IMG/VR virus record: IMGVR_UViG_3300035045_000030
Location: 1 to 25,046 of that record
Strand: one strand, 5' to 3'
DNA: 25,046 bases
Origin: a virus
The notes beneath the pieces were generated by a model that saw only the letters and a list, made by a program, of their open reading frames with translations, was not told the DNA's origin and ran no database searches. The translations under genes and the position numbers were made by a program. Positions 14,544-21,457 of this stretch are shown here, piece after piece. Position 1 is the stretch's first letter, and each line of letters begins with the position of its first letter.

Positions 14544-14731
14544 AAAAAATATTTTTAATTTTAACTACATTTTTATTAGTAATAAGCTGTACAAAAACAA
14601 TTGTTGCGTTTGATGAAAATACTAATGAATTCGTAGTACAAAAAGGTAAACCAACAGAAGGAACTATTACTTTAAATGAAGGAGATAGTTGTCAGGTCGT
14701 TGATGATTTATTTATGGTTTGTGGTCAATGA
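14540..14731 (+). CDS. 63-residue small lipoprotein
   Basis: A short protein with a lipoprotein signal: MKKIFLILTTFLLVIS then C17, lipobox V14-I-S-C17, with Thr at +2 predicting outer-membrane sorting. The mature part of 47 residues has two further Cys (GDSCQVV and FMVCGQ) that could form a disulphide. It overlaps the FecR-like gene and the i-spanin gene by four bases each, linking the curli cassette to the spanins. The function is unknown. A role as a curli accessory, an entry-exclusion lipoprotein or an extra lysis lipoprotein is possible. Confidence 0.7.
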   Translation: MKKIFLILTTFLLVISCTKTIVAFDENTNEFVVQKGKPTEGTITLNEGDSCQVVDDLFMVCGQ

Positions 14732-15120
14732 GTAAAATTTTATTAGGTGTAATAGCAGTTTTAATTTCTATATGTGGATTTTTGTATTGGCAAAATTCTT
14801 CTTTGCAATCTTTGAATAGAGCTTATGAGTTGAGAGACCAAGAACAAAAAGAAGCTATTGAGAGTATGCAACAAGATTTTGAAATGCAAACAAGAGGATT
14901 AGTAGAACTACAATCAAGAAATCAAGAAATTCAACAAGAAATGAATAGGTATCTTGATATTTTCAAACGACATAATCTCAGCAAGTTAGCAGCAGCTAAA
15001 CCGGGATTAATAGAAAAGAGGGTGAACAATGGAACAAAAGAAGTATTTGATGGCATTGAACAAGATAGCCGTATTATTGATAGTCTTGATGACGGCTTAC
15101 AGTTGCAGTCTAATCCCTAA
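14728..15120 (+). CDS. Inner-membrane spanin (Rz-like)
   Basis: A 130-residue protein with one N-terminal membrane helix (residues about 4-20, ILLGVIAVLISICGFLYW) and then a long periplasmic coiled coil (about 25-85, rich in Gln and Glu). This is the layout of Rz-type i-spanins, which pair with an outer-membrane lipoprotein to fuse the membranes at lysis. I choose ATG 14728, which overlaps the upstream stop as ATGA, over a TTG three codons earlier. The 3' end overlaps the o-spanin by 92 bases, the classical Rz/Rz1 arrangement. Sequence homology to Rz is not apparent, so the call rests on topology and overlap. Confidence 0.75.
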   Translation: MSKILLGVIAVLISICGFLYWQNSSLQSLNRAYELRDQEQKEAIESMQQDFEMQTRGLVELQSRNQEIQQEMNRYLDIFKRHNLSKLAAAKPGLIEKRVNNGTKEVFDGIEQDSRIIDSLDDGLQLQSNP

Positions 15121-15403
15121 ACAAGTTGACATACTAAGCAAACCTATAGAAAGAACAATAGCTCAACCGGTTATGCCGAGGGAGATAAATCTTAATGAGC
15201 CATATTGGTTTGTAGTGTCAGAGCTTAATGTTGATGAATTTTTAGAAAGAGTAAAAAAAGAAGAAGGACGAATAGTCTTTGTAGCTATGTCAATTCCTGA
15301 CTACGAGTTGATGGCTTACAATATGCAAGAACTAAAGAGGTATATAAATGAACTTAAAGAAGTGGTGGTCTACTATAGAAAAGTCACTACCAACGAGGAA
15401 TAA
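15029..15403 (+). CDS. Outer-membrane lipoprotein spanin (Rz1-like)
   Basis: A 124-residue protein starting inside the i-spanin gene in another frame, with GAGGGTGA just upstream. The signal (KIAVLLIVLMTAYSC) has a somewhat non-canonical lipobox A23-Y-S-C26. The mature protein is longer than Rz1 of lambda, with EINLNEPYWFVVSELNVDEF and VFVAMSIPDYELMAYN followed by a C-terminal helix, a form I recall from other marine phages. It would join the i-spanin across the periplasm in the final lysis step. The lysozyme follows four bases after its stop. Confidence 0.72.
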   Translation: MEQKKYLMALNKIAVLLIVLMTAYSCSLIPKQVDILSKPIERTIAQPVMPREINLNEPYWFVVSELNVDEFLERVKKEEGRIVFVAMSIPDYELMAYNMQELKRYINELKEVVVYYRKVTTNEE

Positions 15404-15407
15404 GAAA

Positions 15408-15851
15408 ATGAAAATATCTAAAGAGGGCATTGCTCTTATTAAAAAGTTTGAAGGCTTAGAACTTAAAGCCTATCAAGATAGTGTTGGTATATGGACAATA
15501 GGTTGGGGTCATACCAAAGATGTTTTTGAAGGCATGGAAATATCTAAAGAAGAAGCAGAAGCTTTTTTAGAAATAGAACTTGAAGAGTTTGAAAGCTATG
15601 TAGAAGATTTAGTAGATGTAGAATTAGAGCAATGTCAGTTTGATGCACTAGTGTGTTGGACATATAACTTAGGACCAACAAACTTAGCTAGTTCTACAAT
15701 GCTAAAAGTTTTAAATAAAGGTATGTATGAAGAAGTTCCGTATCAAATGAAAAGATGGAACAAAGCAGGAGGAGAGGTACTTAATGGATTAGTAAGAAGG
15801 CGTGAAGCAGAAGCTCTTTTATTTCAAGGAGAGCAATGGCATGAGGTGTAA
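15408..15851 (+). CDS. Endolysin, T4-type lysozyme (GH24 muramidase)
   Basis: A 147-residue enzyme starting MKISKEGIALIKKFEGLELKA. The catalytic triad is E15 (KKFEG), D24 (AYQDSVG) and T30 (IWTIGWGHT), with the same spacing as E11/D20/T26 of T4 lysozyme. CWTYNLGPTNLASSTMLKVLN and VRRREAEALLF are further family segments. It cleaves the MurNAc-GlcNAc bonds of peptidoglycan. No signal peptide or anchor is present, so it should need the holin. ATG 15408 follows GAGGA at the correct distance. The frame from 15348 would add 20 residues lying out of frame in the spanin gene and is rejected. Confidence 0.93.
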   Translation: MKISKEGIALIKKFEGLELKAYQDSVGIWTIGWGHTKDVFEGMEISKEEAEAFLEIELEEFESYVEDLVDVELEQCQFDALVCWTYNLGPTNLASSTMLKVLNKGMYEEVPYQMKRWNKAGGEVLNGLVRRREAEALLFQGEQWHEV

Positions 15852-17705
15852 ATGGCATTAGTAAAGTTTCAGTTCAAACCCGGAATAAATAAAGAGTCTA
15901 CAGCCTATGCTGCAGATGGTGGCTATGTTGACTCAGACAAAATAAGATTTAGAAAAGGTGTGCCTGAAAAGATTAATGGTTGGACAAAAAATAGCACAAA
16001 CACTTTTGTTGGCACTTGTAGAAAAATACATAACTATAGTGACACCGGTTTAACTAATTACACAATTCTTGGAACACATCAAAAGCTTTATGTTAAAGAA
16101 GGTAATGCTTTTAATGATATTACTCCTATACGGCTTACTACTGCTGCAGGAGATGTGACCTTTGCAGCAACAGAAAACTCAAGCACTCTTACTGTGACTG
16201 ATGCAAACCATGGAGCTAATCCGGGGGACTTTGTCACTTTTAGTGGAGCACAAAGTTTAGGTGGTAATATAACAGCAGCAGTTTTAAATAAAGAATATCA
16301 AATACAAACAACACCAACTGCAAATACATATACGATTACAGCTACTGCGACAGCTACTGCAAATGATGTAGGTCAGTCAGGTGGGTCTAATACTGTTGGT
16401 ACATATCAAATTACCGGTGGTCTAGATACATTTGTTTCAGGCTCAGGTTGGGGGTCAGGTCCTTGGGGTGCAGGTGGTTTTGGTAGTACAAATCCTATTG
16501 CATTAAACAGTCAACTAAGACTTTGGACAATAGATAATTTTGGAGAAGATACTTTAGCAGCACCTAGAGGTGGTCCACTTTATTTGTGGGACGAAAGTAA
16601 TGGAGTCACAACTCGTGCAGTTCTTGCAAGTTCTTTAGGAGGAGCTAGTGATATTCCAACTGCAATACTGCAGGTAATGATTTCTGATGTAGATAGACAT
16701 TGTATAGCTTTTGGTGCTAATCCTATAGGCTCTGCTGTAGTAGACCCTTTATTTGTAAGATGGTCAGACTCTGAGTCTTTTTTAGATTGGACACCCAAAG
16801 CAACCAATAGTGCCGGTGGAGTTAAGCTATCCTCAGGAAGTCAAATTATTGGAGCTATACCAACTAGGCAAGAAACTTTGGTGTTTACAGATACAAGTGT
16901 AGTTTCTATGAGATTTGTTGGGTCTCCGTTTTATTTTTCTTTTAATGAGGTTGCAACAGGTTTAGGAATGATTGGACCTAATGCAGGAATAGCTGTAGGT
17001 ACAGCAGTTTTCTTCATGGACGATGGAGCTTTTTATAAAGCTGAAGGTAGTGTGGGTAAGTTGCCATGTACAGTTTTAGATTATGTTTTTAGTGACTTTA
17101 ATCAATCTCAAAAGTATAAAGTTTTTGCTGCAAACAATTCTGCTTTTAATGAAATAATTTGGTTTTATCCTTCTTCAGGTAGTAGCGAAATAGATAGATA
17201 TGTTTCCTATAATTATTTAGAAAATGCTTGGGCAGTTGGTACAACAGCAGATGGTTATACAAGAACAGCTTGGTCACAAGCACCTACTTTAGATTTTCCT
17301 TTAGCTGCAGGTAAATTAGATAATACAAATCTTAATTATTTATACAATCAAGAAGATGGCAATTTAGCAGATGGCTCAGGCTTTACATCATATGTAGAAA
17401 CTGCAGACTTTGATTTAGACCCTGCCGGAGAACAGCTAATGTTTATTTCTAAAGTCATACCTGATTTAAAATTCCTTGAGTCTACTAGTTCTAATGACAC
17501 AGTAGATTTTATTTTAAGAGGAAGAAAATATCCTTTAGAAAATTTAAGCATACTGTCTACATCTAGCGTGACTCCATCTACTACTTTTGTAAGTACAAGA
17601 GGTAGGTCTAGACAAACAGCACTAAAAATACAATCAACATCAGGAGATTTTGGTTGGAGACTCGGTGACTTGAGATTAGATATAAGAGCTGACGGAGAAA
17701 AATAA
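15852..17705 (+). CDS. P22 gp10-like tail/DNA-stabilisation (nozzle) protein
   Basis: A 617-residue protein with the start typical of the P22 gp10 packaged-DNA-stabilisation group (MALVKFQFKPGINKEST, then YVDSDKIRFRKGVPEKINGW) and a beta-propeller-like body (GPLYLWDESNG, VDRHCIAFGAN, VRWSDSESFLDWTPKATNSAG, RQETLVFTDTSVVSMRFVG, FMDDGAFYKAEG, DRYVSYNYLENAWAVGT). It ends RLGDLRLDIRADGEK. P22 gp10 is about 470 residues. The excess is partly a Thr-rich beta insert at about residues 95-190 (VTFSGAQSLGGNI, YQIQTTPTANTYTITAT). The protein probably forms a tail tube ring below the adaptors. It starts right after the lysozyme stop. Confidence 0.75.
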   Translation: MALVKFQFKPGINKESTAYAADGGYVDSDKIRFRKGVPEKINGWTKNSTNTFVGTCRKIHNYSDTGLTNYTILGTHQKLYVKEGNAFNDITPIRLTTAAGDVTFAATENSSTLTVTDANHGANPGDFVTFSGAQSLGGNITAAVLNKEYQIQTTPTANTYTITATATATANDVGQSGGSNTVGTYQITGGLDTFVSGSGWGSGPWGAGGFGSTNPIALNSQLRLWTIDNFGEDTLAAPRGGPLYLWDESNGVTTRAVLASSLGGASDIPTAILQVMISDVDRHCIAFGANPIGSAVVDPLFVRWSDSESFLDWTPKATNSAGGVKLSSGSQIIGAIPTRQETLVFTDTSVVSMRFVGSPFYFSFNEVATGLGMIGPNAGIAVGTAVFFMDDGAFYKAEGSVGKLPCTVLDYVFSDFNQSQKYKVFAANNSAFNEIIWFYPSSGSSEIDRYVSYNYLENAWAVGTTADGYTRTAWSQAPTLDFPLAAGKLDNTNLNYLYNQEDGNLADGSGFTSYVETADFDLDPAGEQLMFISKVIPDLKFLESTSSNDTVDFILRGRKYPLENLSILSTSSVTPSTTFVSTRGRSRQTALKIQSTSGDFGWRLGDLRLDIRADGEK

Positions 17706-17911
17706 TGGCTAATAAAACTTCTATACCTTTACCTATACCAACACCTGAATATGTAATGGATAACGAATTGATTACTCGAAGAACTATTGAGCAAATAATA
17801 CAAGACATACATAGTGACATAGGTTTGATAGATGAATTGAAGTCAGCAATAGTTTCAAAAGCTATGCGTAGACATCAGTTTTTATTAATGGGGTCTAAAG
17901 GAAATGTCTGA
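17705..17911 (+). CDS. 68-residue conserved hypothetical protein
   Basis: A small protein with an N-terminal Pro-rich part (KTSIPLPIPTPEYVMDN) and then a helical body (ITRRTIEQIIQDIHSDIGLI, then KSAIVSKAMRRHQFLLMGS). It is coupled to the gp10-like gene by TAATG and overlaps the next gene by eight bases. No membrane segment or catalytic motif is visible. The position between tail and virion-surface genes suggests a small structural or chaperone role, but this is not shown. Confidence 0.65.
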   Translation: MANKTSIPLPIPTPEYVMDNELITRRTIEQIIQDIHSDIGLIDELKSAIVSKAMRRHQFLLMGSKGNV

Positions 17912-18239
17912 TAGTTTAAAAGTATTAGGACAGTCAGCTCCTAGTGCAACTACAGAAACAGATTTTTATACAGTACCTGCTCAAACACAAACAACTGTAA
18001 GTTCTATAGTTGTTTGTAATAGAGGTAGTACAGGAACTTATAGAATATCTGTGGCAGTAGCAGGAGCAACAACTGCTAATCCACAGTATTTATTTTATGA
18101 CAAATCGGTAAACGCAAATACTTCCGATACGATTGTTATTGGCATAACTCTTAATGAGGCTGATAAAATAAGAGTATACGCAAGTACCGGAGACTTTAGT
18201 TTCAATGCGTTTGGTTGTGAAACATTAGAGGAAAGATAA
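17904..18239 (+). CDS. Small beta-sandwich virion protein
   Basis: A 111-residue Thr/Ser/Ala-rich protein: SDSLKVLGQSAPSATTETDF, VSSIVVCNRGSTGTYRISVA, ATTANPQYLFYDKSV and DKIRVYASTGDFSFNAFG. The alternating hydrophobic pattern indicates a compact all-beta domain like those used as tail or capsid decoration proteins. I recall similar short proteins in marine phage structural clusters. No charge clusters or signal peptide are seen. It overlaps the following large gene by one base. Confidence 0.7.
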   Translation: MSDSLKVLGQSAPSATTETDFYTVPAQTQTTVSSIVVCNRGSTGTYRISVAVAGATTANPQYLFYDKSVNANTSDTIVIGITLNEADKIRVYASTGDFSFNAFGCETLEER

Positions 18240-19957
18240 TGAGTATACAAAACCAAGTAAAAAACATAGCTCAACAAGGAAGGTTTGGAGACAGCACATT
18301 AGTACATATGGCTCCATCTGAAGTTGCAGGGTTAGCACAAATGGGTCAGATGACTATAAATCCACAGACAGGATTGCCTGAAGCATTTAGCTTGAGGGAC
18401 GCAATACCTATTGCAGCAAGTATTGTAGGTGGTGTGTTTGGTGGACCTGTAGGTGCAGGTCTTGGCTCAGGTCTTGCAACCGGAATACTAGAAGGTGATT
18501 TGAAAAAAGGTTTAATGGCAGGTCTTACAAGTTATGGCTTAGGCTCAATACTTCAAGGAGCAAATGTTGCTGCTAAAGGAGCACAAGCTGCTACAGACGC
18601 AACAGCCAATATTGCTAATGAAGCAATCTTAAAAGCAGGTATGGATACAACTGCTGACTTAGTCACTAAAGAAGCTTTACAACAAGCTGCAGGTGAAGCA
18701 CTAAGTACAGCAGGTAGTGAAGCAGCAATAAAAGGAGCAGAAATTGCAGCGACTTCAGCAGCAGAAGCTGCATTACCTACATTAACTAATCCTGCTTCTT
18801 CATTTGCTAGTGGAGCTCAAGACTTATTTACCACTCCATTCCAAGGAGGAGCTAGAGCAGGGTTTGATGCTCTTGCTACAGGAGCTTCTCAACCCGGAGC
18901 ATACATTCCTCTTACAATTGGTGGTGGTGGATTAGCTATAACACAAGCACAAGAAGCTTTTGAAAGAGATGTTCTTGCTAGAGATATGGCAGCAGAAGAA
19001 GAAAGAAGAATGAACTATCTTAATAATCCTGAGCCAATTTTATATTCAGCTATTGGTGGACTTACAGGATATAACAAAGGTGGAGAAGTAGTAAGGACTG
19101 CACCACAAAGAAAAACTGTACCGGTAAATCCAGAGTTTATGCCGGGAATAAATCCTGAAGCTTTGTATTTTGACCCAAGCACTCTTAACGTTCCTGCAAG
19201 TGAACAGATTGCAACAAACTTTAATCCTAACGATATTATTGACCCTTTCCAAAATTTAGGAACGCCTACTGACTCTGCAATAAATCAAGGACCAGAAGTA
19301 GCAAATAGAGAGTTGGCTATGACACCACAAACTTCTTTAGGTGGTTTCGGTGCTCCAATGAATACACCAATGCCGTCACAGACTATAGACCCATTTAAAG
19401 CGTACACAGGTATTGCACCACCTATGCTAGAAAAAGTTGATACAGCAGAAGCCTCATATAACTTCGTGCCTAGTATAGATACATCAGTAGCAAGTTTAGC
19501 CAACATACCTAATCTTGGCTCAATGCAATTTAATATGGGTGGAGAAACTGACCTTGAGTTAATGAATAAAGTAAGAGATTACATTGAAGGTAGGTCAGAA
19601 GATGACAGCGTTGTAGCTGAGTTTATAGATAAATATGGTGCTGAAGCTTATAGTGCCTTTAGACAAGCCGTGCTTTTAGAAAACACACCTTCAGCACAAT
19701 TAGTAGAAGGTAAAATAGAAGGCAACAATCAAGGTGGTCAAGCTGATGATGTCATGGCAGACATGGGTGGCGAGACTGTAGCTGTTTCACAAGGAGAGTT
19801 TATTTTTCCTGCAGATGTAGTTTCTATTTTAGGTGGTGGTGATACTGACTCTGGTGCTGCTAAGTTATATAACATGATGGATAAGATAAGACAGAAAGGT
19901 ACAGGCACAACAGCACAAGTAAAACCAATTGACTTTAACGAGGTATTTCCTGCATGA
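18239..19957 (+). CDS. Large internal-virion / ejection protein 1
   Basis: A 572-residue protein. Residues about 55-105 are Gly/Ala-rich and hydrophobic (PIAASIVGGVFGGPVGAGLG, LMAGLTSYGLGSILQG), followed by an Ala-rich helical stretch to about 185. The middle holds glycine-turn motifs (LTGYNKGGEVV, QFNMGGETDLE) and a Pro-rich linker. The C-terminus (VAVSQGEFIFPADVVSILGG, then KLYNMMDKIRQKGTG) is a motif I recognise from marine phage virion proteins. The amphipathic and glycine-zipper-like parts could insert in the host membrane during DNA ejection. It starts a run of five virion genes and overlaps its neighbours by one and four bases. The exact role is inferred. Confidence 0.62.
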   Translation: MSIQNQVKNIAQQGRFGDSTLVHMAPSEVAGLAQMGQMTINPQTGLPEAFSLRDAIPIAASIVGGVFGGPVGAGLGSGLATGILEGDLKKGLMAGLTSYGLGSILQGANVAAKGAQAATDATANIANEAILKAGMDTTADLVTKEALQQAAGEALSTAGSEAAIKGAEIAATSAAEAALPTLTNPASSFASGAQDLFTTPFQGGARAGFDALATGASQPGAYIPLTIGGGGLAITQAQEAFERDVLARDMAAEEERRMNYLNNPEPILYSAIGGLTGYNKGGEVVRTAPQRKTVPVNPEFMPGINPEALYFDPSTLNVPASEQIATNFNPNDIIDPFQNLGTPTDSAINQGPEVANRELAMTPQTSLGGFGAPMNTPMPSQTIDPFKAYTGIAPPMLEKVDTAEASYNFVPSIDTSVASLANIPNLGSMQFNMGGETDLELMNKVRDYIEGRSEDDSVVAEFIDKYGAEAYSAFRQAVLLENTPSAQLVEGKIEGNNQGGQADDVMADMGGETVAVSQGEFIFPADVVSILGGGDTDSGAAKLYNMMDKIRQKGTGTTAQVKPIDFNEVFPA

Positions 19958-20433
19958 CAAACGTAGCATTAAATCAAGAGCCTTCGGGTGAATATGATTT
20001 TTCTATAGTAAACAACGACCAACTCATATTAATTTGGGAAGGAGCTAAAAAATATTTAGAAAAATCTTGCAAACGTTCTAATGGTCGTATTAGACCAGAA
20101 GATATTTTTTATGATTGTTTAAATGGCAGTCATAGGCTTTGGATTATTTATGATACAGGCTCATTTGATATACGTGGTATTGCAGTCACACAAAAAATAG
20201 TTTATCCAACAGGCAAAACTATGTTGAGCGTAGAGCATATAACAGGTAATAACATGGAAGGTTGGGCACCAACTGTTCTTGATGCTTTAGAAGAAGTAGG
20301 AAAAAGAGATGGTTGTGATGGCATTGAAGGTATAGGTCGTGCAGGTTTTTGGAATTGGGTTAAAGATAGAGATTGGTCTAAGTTAGCGATTTTCATTGAA
20401 TATAATTTCGAGGTAGAAGATGAGAAAATTTAA
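19954..20433 (+). CDS. T7 gp13-like internal core protein with GNAT-like fold
   Basis: A 159-residue protein resembling the small internal virion proteins of T7-like phages that adopt an acetyltransferase-like fold. It has an N-terminal helix (DQLILIWEGAKKYLEKSC), then beta strands (SHRLWIIYDTGSFDIRGIAV, KTMLSVEHITG), a helix (WAPTVLDALEEVGKRDGC) and a C-terminal motif (GRAGFWNWVKDRDWSK). The acetyl-CoA loop of true GNAT enzymes is not obvious, so it is probably structural. It lies between two ejection proteins with overlaps of four and 14 bases, consistent with an assembly role. Confidence 0.6.
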   Translation: MTNVALNQEPSGEYDFSIVNNDQLILIWEGAKKYLEKSCKRSNGRIRPEDIFYDCLNGSHRLWIIYDTGSFDIRGIAVTQKIVYPTGKTMLSVEHITGNNMEGWAPTVLDALEEVGKRDGCDGIEGIGRAGFWNWVKDRDWSKLAIFIEYNFEVEDEKI

Positions 20434-21457
20434 AGGTGGTGGTGGTACTCCTGCCAAACAAGAGATTGTACAAACTAAACTGCCCTCTTATGCAGAGCCT
20501 TATTTTACTAGGTTATTAAGTAGGGCTGAGGGAGAAAGTTTACAAGGATACACTCCTTATGGAGGACAACGTATTGCAGAGTTTGGTGCTGATGAAGGAT
20601 TAGCTCAAGCTATGACAAGAGGGTTTGCTACACAAGGCACTCCTGATTTATACAATCAAGCAGCACAAAATTTATCTGCAATGGACCCAACTGCTTTTCA
20701 AAGAGGAGACTCTATGTATGACAGAAGATTTTCTGTTGACCCATATCAAAGAGTATCCTTTGAAGAAGGCATAAATAGATTTACTAATCCTTTTCAACAA
20801 GGTGTCACAGACATTGCAAAACGAGAAGCAAGAAGAGACTCAGAAATTTTAGCTAATCAAATAGAGTCTAAGGCTGCACAGTCTGGTGGATTAGGTGGGT
20901 ATCGAGAAGCAATCTTACAAGCTGAACGTGAAAGAGGACTAGGTCAAAGATTAGACGATATACAACTTAAAGGTAGCAACTTAGCTTTCCAAAATGCCAT
21001 GAAACAATTACAAGCAGAAAGGCAAACCGGTTTAGCAGAGCAACAACTGTTTGAACAGCTAGGTTTAAAACAAGAAGAACTTGCACAAAAAGCAGCACTA
21101 GTTGACCAAGGTGCAGGTAAACTTGGTTTGCAACAACAACAGCTAATGACAGATGTTGGTAGCACAATACAAGATGACGCTCTAAGAAGAATAGCTGCTC
21201 TTGCACAAATAGGTGAACAAGAAAGAGCTATGCGACAAGCAGGTCTTGATATTGGTTATGATGATTTCACTCGTCAAAGAGATTACACTAGAGACCAACT
21301 TAATTATTTAAGTTCTATATTACAGGGTGTACCTATTAAACCTGACCAATCAGTTAGCACATATACACAACAACCCGGACTTTTCCAAACTGCACTTTCT
21401 GCAGGATTAGGTGGTCTTGGTTTGTATAGAGCTACACAAGGAGGAGGCAGAGCATAA
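20420..21457 (+). CDS. Internal-virion / ejection protein 2
   Basis: A 345-residue Gln- and Ala-rich protein. After MRKFKGGGGTPAKQEIVQTK comes SYAEPYFTRLLSRAEGESLQ and YTPYGGQRIAEFG, an N-terminal pattern I recall from marine phage virion proteins. Residues about 140-290 are a long alpha-helical coiled region (REARRDSEILANQIESKAAQ, MKQLQAERQTGLAEQQLFEQ, KQEELAQKAALVDQG). The C-terminus is Gly-rich (LSAGLGGLGLYRATQGGGRA). Such long helical proteins are stored in the capsid and ejected to form a channel. It overlaps the previous gene by 14 bases and is TAATG-coupled to the next. Confidence 0.62.
   Translation: MRKFKGGGGTPAKQEIVQTKLPSYAEPYFTRLLSRAEGESLQGYTPYGGQRIAEFGADEGLAQAMTRGFATQGTPDLYNQAAQNLSAMDPTAFQRGDSMYDRRFSVDPYQRVSFEEGINRFTNPFQQGVTDIAKREARRDSEILANQIESKAAQSGGLGGYREAILQAERERGLGQRLDDIQLKGSNLAFQNAMKQLQAERQTGLAEQQLFEQLGLKQEELAQKAALVDQGAGKLGLQQQQLMTDVGSTIQDDALRRIAALAQIGEQERAMRQAGLDIGYDDFTRQRDYTRDQLNYLSSILQGVPIKPDQSVSTYTQQPGLFQTALSAGLGGLGLYRATQGGGRA

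Noticed and set aside
15348-15407. Earlier start for the lysozyme
   Set aside because: The extension lies inside the o-spanin frame, and ATG 15408 has a well-spaced GAGGA and the expected family N-terminus.
19954-20433. Functional acetyltransferase
   Set aside because: The fold resemblance is to T7 internal core proteins, and no clear acetyl-CoA-binding loop is visible, so an enzyme activity is not claimed.
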